From contig CAMCFL010000193.1 of assembly GCA_945873715.1 (NCBI GenBank), positions 1 to 6,439 of the forward strand: a stretch of DNA of 6,439 bases. The letters are read 5' to 3'. A model generated the notes under the pieces. The model was not told the origin of the DNA. It searched no databases and saw only the letters and a list, made by a program, of their open reading frames with translations. Of this stretch, positions 1 through 3,565 are shown piece after piece. The DNA is from Akkermansia muciniphila (GTDB taxonomy: Bacteria; Verrucomicrobiota; Verrucomicrobiia; Limisphaerales; UBA9464). Each line of letters starts with the position of its first letter. Position 1 is the stretch's first letter. The translations under genes were made by a program, and so were the position numbers.

Positions 1-1248
1 GGACGCATCCCGTCGGTGGTCGCCGGTGAAGCCTTGTCTCACCACCGGTCACAGGCCTTCGGCAACTTCGGGGCGTCCGCCTGGTTCGGTCGGCCCCAGG
101 TCCTCCAACTGGTCAAATCGGTGGTCCCCTTCGAGCCGCAGGAATCCGATCTTTTCCGCGGTCTCCCGGTGGAGGGTGCTGTGCCCAAACGGGTCATTGC
201 TCCGAAGGCCCCCGACGCCCCGGCCGTGGTTGGACTCCGATTCCTGCCCCGTCCCGCAGTCTCCCGATATCAGGAATGGGTGCTGGAACAGCAGATTGAA
301 TCCGCCGCCGTCGCGTTTGATCCCGACGTTCCGGTCGTTGCCGACGAACCTTCCCCCGTGCCCTTCGAGGTTCTCGATTTTCCCGGGACGCCGCCGGGGC
401 GCTTGCAGCTGACGGTGCCGGAGGGTTGGACGGTGACGCCTCCGGAAGTCGAGGTGGGGACGCCGGGACGACCCCCGACCTATTTCCGCATCCTCCAGGT
501 GCGAGCGCCCGCCGTGGGAGGGGACGGCGAGTTGAAGGCGGCCGGGAAGGTGGGCGGAAGCAACGTCACGGCGCGGATCCGATTGCACGCGGTGCCGCGC
601 TTGAGCCTGAAGAAGCAGACGGGACTGGAGCTCAACGCCTCGGCAACCGACCCGGCCTGGGCTTCGATTCCTCCCACCCCGATTCCCCATGCCAACACCT
701 GGCAGGGGACCGTCACCAACGCGGCGGATGTCTCGGCCGTCTTTCGCGTCGCCCACGACGGGACGTTCCTGTGGCTGGAGGTGCGCGTCCGCGATGATGT
801 CGTTGTTTCCAACATCGAACCCGATGACATCCGGGGCCATTGGCGGAGCGATTCCATCGAGGTGTGCATCGATCCGGCGGCAGGTGCGGAACACACGCTG
901 GAAACGTACAAGATCGGAATCTTTCCCTTCGATCGTTCCGGCAAGGTGCGGGGTGCACGCGATGCCGATGCGCGTCCCGGGGCCATCGAACGGGTGTCGC
1001 CGGGGACGCGACTGCATTCCGAGCGTCTGCCGGACGGCTATCTGATCCGCACCCGGATCCCTTGGTCCGAGGCGGGGGTGGATCCAGCCGAGGTGGAACG
1101 GATCGGGTTCAACGTCCTCATCTATGATGGCGACAAGGCGGACGCGGCACCGGGCGAGAACATCAACGAGTCGCGCCTCGCCTGGGCTCCACGCTCGGGA
1201 GTTCAAGGAAGGCCGGAGGACTGGGGTCGAGCCGATCTGGGGCGTTGA
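1..1248 (+). CDS. PIG-L-type deacetylase tail with NEW3-like and CBM9-like domains (5' partial)
   Basis: The frame is open from base 1, so the true start lies upstream; the GTG at 16 is probably internal. 415 residues are visible. Residues 9-55 carry 'EALSHHRSQAFG' and 'ESDLFRGL', which resemble the end of the catalytic domain of large PIG-L/LmbE-family N-acetylglucosaminyl deacetylases ('SRSQHRSQGFG', then a 'DLF.G' segment). The metal-binding part would be off the window. Residues about 120-200 ('RLQLTVPEGWTVTPPEVEV') look like a NEW3 (NPCBM-associated) beta-sandwich. Residues about 210-412 look like a CBM9-type carbohydrate-binding domain, with 'DPAW', 'LWLEVRVRDD', 'SDSIEVCIDP', 'GYLIRTRIPW' and a closing 'RLAWAP'. 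The likely role is an exported enzyme acting on amino-sugar conjugates or polysaccharide; export is inferred because the N-terminus is not visible. CBM9-like is the firmest call, NEW3 is moderate, and PIG-L is recalled from family motifs. The gene ends at TGA 1246-1248. Confidence 0.72.
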   Translation, partial: GRIPSVVAGEALSHHRSQAFGNFGASAWFGRPQVLQLVKSVVPFEPQESDLFRGLPVEGAVPKRVIAPKAPDAPAVVGLRFLPRPAVSRYQEWVLEQQIESAAVAFDPDVPVVADEPSPVPFEVLDFPGTPPGRLQLTVPEGWTVTPPEVEVGTPGRPPTYFRILQVRAPAVGGDGELKAAGKVGGSNVTARIRLHAVPRLSLKKQTGLELNASATDPAWASIPPTPIPHANTWQGTVTNAADVSAVFRVAHDGTFLWLEVRVRDDVVVSNIEPDDIRGHWRSDSIEVCIDPAAGAEHTLETYKIGIFPFDRSGKVRGARDADARPGAIERVSPGTRLHSERLPDGYLIRTRIPWSEAGVDPAEVERIGFNVLIYDGDKADAAPGENINESRLAWAPRSGVQGRPEDWGRADLGR

Positions 1249-1278
1249 GTTCGTCCCTCCACGAGAGGGTCGCTCCGT

Positions 1279-1425
1279 TCAGTTGCGCGGTTCCCGTCCG
1301 TGCAGATGCCGCACGAAATGATCCATGCGCCGTCGGTTTCCGTAGGGGGATTCCGCCGCGCCGTGGTGGGCGCTGGGCATGATCAACAGGTTGAAGTCCT
1401 TGTCGGCGCGGACGAGCGCGGCGGC
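1279..1425 (-). pseudogene. C-terminal stub of an S9 prolyl-oligopeptidase-type peptidase
   Basis: Reading the minus strand from about 1425 to the TGA at 1279-1281 gives about 48 residues: 'DAAALVRADKDFNLLIMP', then 'SAHHGAAESPYGNRRRMD', then 'HFVRHLHGREPRN'. This matches the extreme C-terminus of S9 (dipeptidyl-peptidase IV/prolyl-oligopeptidase) enzymes, where 'L..A.KDF.LL..P...HG' holds the catalytic His and 'Y..RR..D.FVRHLLG.EP' closes the alpha/beta-hydrolase domain. Full-length family members are about 650-800 residues, so more than 90% is missing. There is no start codon ahead of the homology, and an in-frame stop (TGA) lies at 1450-1452 on the minus strand. The piece abuts an AraC stub on the opposite strand. 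It is almost certainly not expressed. The upstream boundary is known only to within about 10 bases. Confidence 0.78.
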
Positions 1426-1567
1426 GTCCCAGATGCTGGCCGAGACGGATCAGGCGGTGGCCGACGTTGCCCTCGCCAGCGGCTTCTACGATCACAGCGC
1501 TTTCACCCGCGTCTTCCGCTCGGCGACGGGAGAAACCCCGACCCGCTTCCGCGCGCGGCATCGGTGA
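1426..1567 (+). pseudogene. C-terminal stub of an AraC-family transcriptional regulator
   Basis: The plus strand encodes 'SQMLAETDQAVADVALASGF', followed by 'YDHSAFTRVFRSATGETP' and 'TRFRARHR', ending at TGA 1565-1567. This is the second helix-turn-helix of an AraC/XylS DNA-binding domain (compare '.LLAETD..IA.IA...GFYDQSHFTRVFRR..G.TP..FR'). Family members are about 250-330 residues; only about 46 remain, and the first helix-turn-helix and the sensor domain are absent. An ATG at 1379 is in frame, but the codons from there to about 1425 are antisense to the S9 peptidase stub, so that start is a coincidence. With one of the two DNA-binding helix-turn-helix units missing, a working regulator is unlikely. 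The last 76 bases overlap the VOC gene on the other strand. Confidence 0.78.
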
Positions 1568-1950
1568 GGCTCCAGCAGATCCCATCGGTTGCCGCAGAGA
1601 TCCTCGAACACGGCAACGGTTCCGTAGGATTCGCGGCGGGGTTCTTCCAGGAAATGGACACCGCGGGCCAGCATGGCTGCGTGATCGCGGTGGAAATCAT
1701 CGGTGTGGAGGAACAGGAACACGCGTCCGCCGGACTGGTTTCCAACGGCGCGGATCTGCTCGTCGCCGCGGGCCTGGGCCAGCAGGAGTCGGCATTCGGT
1801 GGCACCGGGTGGTGCCAGGACCACCCAGCGCTTGCCGAGTTCGAGTGGGGTATCTTCGACAGGATCAAAGCCGAGGACATCGCGATACCAGGCGATGGCA
1901 GCGTCGTAGTCGTGGACGAGAATGGAGACCAATGCTAGATGCTGTTTCAT
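1492..1950 (-). CDS. VOC-family (glyoxalase/bleomycin-resistance fold) protein
   Basis: 152 residues from ATG at 1950-1948. It is a single vicinal-oxygen-chelate unit made of two beta-alpha-beta-beta-beta halves: 'HLALVSILVHDYDAAIAWYR' then 'DVLGF' at residues 4-28, and 'NQSGGRVFLFLHTDDFHRDH' from residue 71, closing with 'YGTVAVFEDLCGNRWDLLEP' at 109-128. Candidate metal ligands are H4, H82 and the final E127. It belongs to the subgroup with the 'GNQ(T/S)GGRVFLFLHTDDF' signature, which is usually about 125-140 residues and has no agreed substrate. The domain ends at residue 128; residues 129-152 are antisense to the AraC stub, so the C-terminal tail is unusual. No clear Shine-Dalgarno precedes the start. 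The gene is probably monocistronic. The core looks intact, so I call it a live gene of unknown substrate. Confidence 0.85.
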   Translation of the reverse strand: MKQHLALVSILVHDYDAAIAWYRDVLGFDPVEDTPLELGKRWVVLAPPGATECRLLLAQARGDEQIRAVGNQSGGRVFLFLHTDDFHRDHAAMLARGVHFLEEPRRESYGTVAVFEDLCGNRWDLLEPHRCRARKRVGVSPVAERKTRVKAL

Positions 1951-2311
1951 GGTCGGAGCACGATTCCGTTGTCACCCCCGGATGGAAACGTTGGTTTTCA
2001 AAGTCCCGGTTTCAGCGCGCCGTCTCAATCCTTCTCTCAAGAGGGACTGCGCCCGGGGCGCATCCTGCGTCTTCGCGTGCGAATTCCGGTTCACTTCTAC
2101 TGCATCGTTCCGGCTGAGACCGCAGGCATCGATGGTGCCTTGTGATGGTCGAATTCCACGAGTTCGCCATGACCTACCTTGGGAGTTTCGGACTCGCGGA
2201 GCTCGTCCCTGGGACCGCATCGAAACTCCTGACGGTCGCGAACTGGGGTGAGGGTGGAGGCGCCAATGCGGACTGGCTGTGCTGAATGTCTTGGGCCAAG
2301 ATGACACCAGA
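1951..2311. other. Spacer between divergent VOC and nucleotidyltransferase genes; no supported gene
   Basis: 361 bases separate the start of the minus-strand VOC gene from the start of the plus-strand nucleotidyltransferase. Open frames on both strands have no recognisable domain, no convincing start signal and proline/arginine-rich composition typical of non-coding high-GC DNA. The spacer must contain the promoters of both flanking genes, but I could not pick out a convincing -35/-10 pair. It contains one good hairpin, listed separately. The text from 2030 to 2110 has the look of dispersed verrucomicrobial spacer repeats, which is only an impression. Confidence 0.5.
2044..2065. repeat. Compact hairpin in the VOC-nucleotidyltransferase spacer
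   Basis: The arms 2044-2053 and 2057-2065 form nine base pairs around a CGG loop, with one bulged C at 2047. The core is GCGCC-CGG-GGCGC. There is no T tract on either side, so it does not look like an intrinsic terminator, and both flanking genes read away from it. A structural spacer repeat is the best guess. Confidence 0.45.
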
Positions 2312-2917
2312 ATGACGACCGCAACGCTTGCCCCGGTGTCGTGGGGGCGGATGATTCGCGCCGTGGAAAAGGTGCGAGAGCGACTGCTGCGGGCGGCTCA
2401 GGCGTTGCATCGGGCGGGTGTGCCCTACGCCGTGGCCGGCGGGAATGCCGTCGCCGCTTGGGTTTCACGGGTGGACGAAGCCGCGATCCGTAACACCCGG
2501 GATGTCGATATCCTGCTGCGACGCGCCGATCTCGAAGCGGCCAAGGCCGCGCTGTCCGAAGTCGGATTTGTACACCGCCGTGTCAGCGGCCTGGGAATGC
2601 CGGGGGGCATGGACATCTTCCTCGATGGGCCGGACGCCAGCGTCCGGGATGCGGTGCACATCGTGCTCGCCGGCGAGAAAGTACGCCCCGACCATTTGCT
2701 TGATTCGCCTGATGTGACCGAGGCCGAGGAGGCCGACCAGTTCCGCCTCGTCAGCCTTTCAGCCCTCGTGCGAATGAAACTGACCTCGTTCCGAGACAAG
2801 GACCGGACCCACCTTCGGGACCTGATTGAACTCGGCTTGGTGGACGCCGGTTGGCTCGCCGTCTTACCCGTCGAACTGCGCCCCCGGTTGACCGAACTCC
2901 TGGAGAACCCGGAGTAG
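2312..2917 (+). CDS. Nucleotidyltransferase-fold protein (Pol-beta/AbiEii-like)
   Basis: 201 residues from ATG 2312 ('MTTATLAPVSWGRMIRAVEK'). A GTG at 2279 would add 11 residues, but the ATG fits the family N-terminus better. An N-terminal helix is followed by the nucleotidyltransferase core: 'VPYAVAGGNAVAAW' (residues 37-50, with the GG of motif one) and 'NTRDVDILLRR' (61-71, with the metal-binding pair D64 and D66). A third acidic candidate is D101 in 'GGMDIFLDG'. The C-terminal 'LVRMKLTSFRDKDRTHLRDL' (152-171) is the helical segment usual in MNT/AbiEii-like proteins. The key residues look intact. The family is common in Planctomycetota, Verrucomicrobiota and Cyanobacteria as stand-alone genes; substrate and role are unknown. 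No HEPN, AbiEi or other antitoxin partner is adjacent on either side. Stop TAG 2915-2917. Confidence 0.82.
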   Translation: MTTATLAPVSWGRMIRAVEKVRERLLRAAQALHRAGVPYAVAGGNAVAAWVSRVDEAAIRNTRDVDILLRRADLEAAKAALSEVGFVHRRVSGLGMPGGMDIFLDGPDASVRDAVHIVLAGEKVRPDHLLDSPDVTEAEEADQFRLVSLSALVRMKLTSFRDKDRTHLRDLIELGLVDAGWLAVLPVELRPRLTELLENPE

Positions 2918-2927
2918 GCGAGGGCCA

Positions 2928-2967
2928 GGTGCACAGACTCGCAGGCATGCAGTCCTCTGCGGGCACC
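2928..2967. repeat. Two-tier imperfect inverted repeat downstream of the nucleotidyltransferase
   Basis: GGTGC at 2928-2932 pairs with GCACC at 2963-2967, and inside it CGCAG at 2940-2944 pairs with CTGCG at 2957-2961. A 7-base bulge lies on the left, one base on the right, and a 12-base apical loop closes it. The structure starts 11 bases after the stop codon of the nucleotidyltransferase gene. There is no T tract, so it may be a spacer repeat, an mRNA 3'-end structure, or chance. Confidence 0.4.
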
Positions 2968-2976
2968 TTTCCCATC

Positions 2977-2996
2977 GCCGCCTGAGGGCAGGCGGC
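2977..2996. repeat. Perfect 8-bp hairpin with AGGG loop
   Basis: GCCGCCTG at 2977-2984 is perfectly complementary to CAGGCGGC at 2989-2996 around an AGGG tetraloop. It lies 60 bases past the nucleotidyltransferase stop. With CTAC rather than a T run after it, it is not a textbook terminator, although its GC-rich stem could still stabilise or end the transcript. It sits between two other inverted repeats, which favours a dispersed palindromic repeat cluster. Confidence 0.5.
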
Positions 2997-3038
2997 CTAC
3001 AGCCACAACCAACCCATGAAGCCCCATTGCTGGCGAAG

Positions 3039-3110
3039 CCTGGGACCGCGGGCGTCCTCGCCCGCTTCCCATCACGCGTCCGAGCGGCCGGGGACGGCCG
3101 CGGTCCCAGG
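3039..3110. repeat. 72-bp palindromic element with 27-bp arms
   Basis: The left arm 3039-3065 and the right arm 3084-3110 match as inverted repeats at 24 of 27 positions. The outer 13 pairs are perfect, beginning CCTGGGACCGCGG. The three mismatches are at arm positions 14, 20 and 23, and the second would be a G-U pair in RNA. The loop, 3066-3083, is 18 bases and contains ACGCGT. Each arm is also partly self-complementary (GCGGGCG/CGCCCGC at 3048-3065 and GCGGCC/GGCCGC at 3084-3101), so a three-way junction is possible as well. The structure resembles REP-like or dispersed palindromic repeats of verrucomicrobial genomes; copy number cannot be judged from one window. Confidence 0.75.
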
Positions 3111-3405
3111 ACTCTCCCCTGCGCATCGGGAGAAATGTCCCGCCGGGCTCGTCGCCCTCACGTTCGTCCTCTGGCTCCTGTCGTCGATCAGCCTACTGGC
3201 GGACGGGAAGGCGTTTCCCCCGGTGGCGATCTCGACGGAAGTGCGGATGCCGGATCAGCGGGCGCTGTTGGTCTGGTCCAATGGGGTGGAACGACTCGCG
3301 ATCGAAACCCGCATCGTGGGCGAGGGAACGAATTTCGCCTGGGTCGTGCCTTTGCCGGCGGTGCCGCAGGTGGACGCCACCACCACCGGGCTCTTTCCCA
3401 AGGCT

Positions 3406-3466
3406 GGTCCGTTCGCGGACCACCTTCTTGTCCGCCCGCGGACCGTTTGCGGACCGATCGGTTCCG
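3406..3466. repeat. Cluster of three GGACC-type palindromes
   Basis: GGTCCG-TTCG-CGGACC (3406-3421) is a perfect 6-bp stem with a TTCG loop. GTCCGC-CC-GCGGAC (3430-3443) is a second perfect dyad. CGGACC (3450-3455) with GGTTCCG (3460-3466) is a third, with one bulge. GCGGACC therefore occurs at 3415, 3438 and 3449. The cluster begins within about 10 bases of where the DUF2330-like homology ends. It may be a repeat element or protein-binding array, or GC-rich chance. Confidence 0.4.
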
Positions 3467-3517
3467 ACCGACCCTGAATTGGGGCTGCTTGCGCCGGATT
3501 CGGGTTGATTTCGGACC

Positions 3518-3534
3518 TTGGCACGCCGGCTGAT
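3518..3534 (+). promoter_or_regulatory. Candidate sigma-54 (-24/-12) promoter of the secreted protein gene
   Basis: TTGGCACG at 3518-3525 is a perfect match to the -24 half of the sigma-54 consensus (YTGGCACG-N4-TTGCW). After exactly four bases, 3530-3534 reads CTGAT against TTGCW, so the -12 half keeps the TG and final W but has A in place of the near-invariant C. The predicted start of transcription is around 3545, which leaves a leader of about 20 bases containing the RBS before GTG 3566. The NtrC-family gene immediately downstream of the target makes the site more credible. The -12 mismatch keeps confidence modest. Confidence 0.35.
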
Positions 3535-3547
3535 CCAGAGGGATTGT

Positions 3548-3554
3548 GAGAGGA
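3548..3554 (+). promoter_or_regulatory. Shine-Dalgarno deciding the start of the secreted protein
   Basis: GAGAGGA lies 11 bases ahead of GTG 3566 (14 ahead of TTG 3569). It is the only purine-rich match to the anti-SD in this leader. It favours 3566 over the far upstream TTG at 3518, which would overlap the sigma-54-like site and put 16 charged residues before the signal peptide. Confidence 0.45.
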
Positions 3555-3565
3555 CATTCGAGATT

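Larger units (their letters stand above)
3016..3477 (+). pseudogene. Decayed DUF2330-like exported protein
   Basis: The frame from ATG 3016 is 153 codons, but only about 3145-3400 looks like protein. It begins with a hydrophobic signal segment ('GLVALTFVLWLLSSISLLA', about residues 44-62), then 'DGKAFPPVAIS', 'MPDQRALLVWSNGVERLAIE', and 'EGTNFAWVVPLP..P..DATTTGLFP'. This resembles the N-terminus of DUF2330 proteins, exported and of unknown function, normally several hundred residues. Two faults are visible. After 'GLFP' (about 3399) similarity stops, and TGA follows at 3475-3477 in all about 25 unrelated codons later. At the 5' end no plausible start sits next to the signal segment: ATG 3016 reads through the 72-bp palindrome, and the nearer ATG 3135 ('MSRRAR') is in another frame. 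I judge it a remnant. The DUF2330 assignment is from motif recall and could be wrong. Confidence 0.6.

Noticed and set aside
49..1206. Long minus-strand open frame opposite the CBM9-like protein
   Set aside because: Arg/Gly/His-rich antisense of a clearly real gene with no domain; high GC keeps antisense frames open.
1255..1269. CCCTC/GAGGG hairpin after the first gene, possible terminator
   Set aside because: Only five base pairs and no T tract; too weak to call although it lies between converging reading directions.
1799..1816. TGGCACC-GGGT-GGTGCCA dyad, with a resemblance to a sigma-54 -24 box
   Set aside because: Inside the VOC coding sequence (the LAPPGA region) with no TTGC at the right spacing and no gene start downstream.
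1300..1938. 212-codon plus-strand frame opposite the VOC gene
   Set aside because: It runs through the S9 stub, the AraC stub and the VOC antisense in a frame that matches none of them.
3453..3462. Perfect 10-bp palindrome ACCGATCGGT
   Set aside because: Short, and expected by chance in GC-rich DNA; mentioned only as part of the GGACC cluster.
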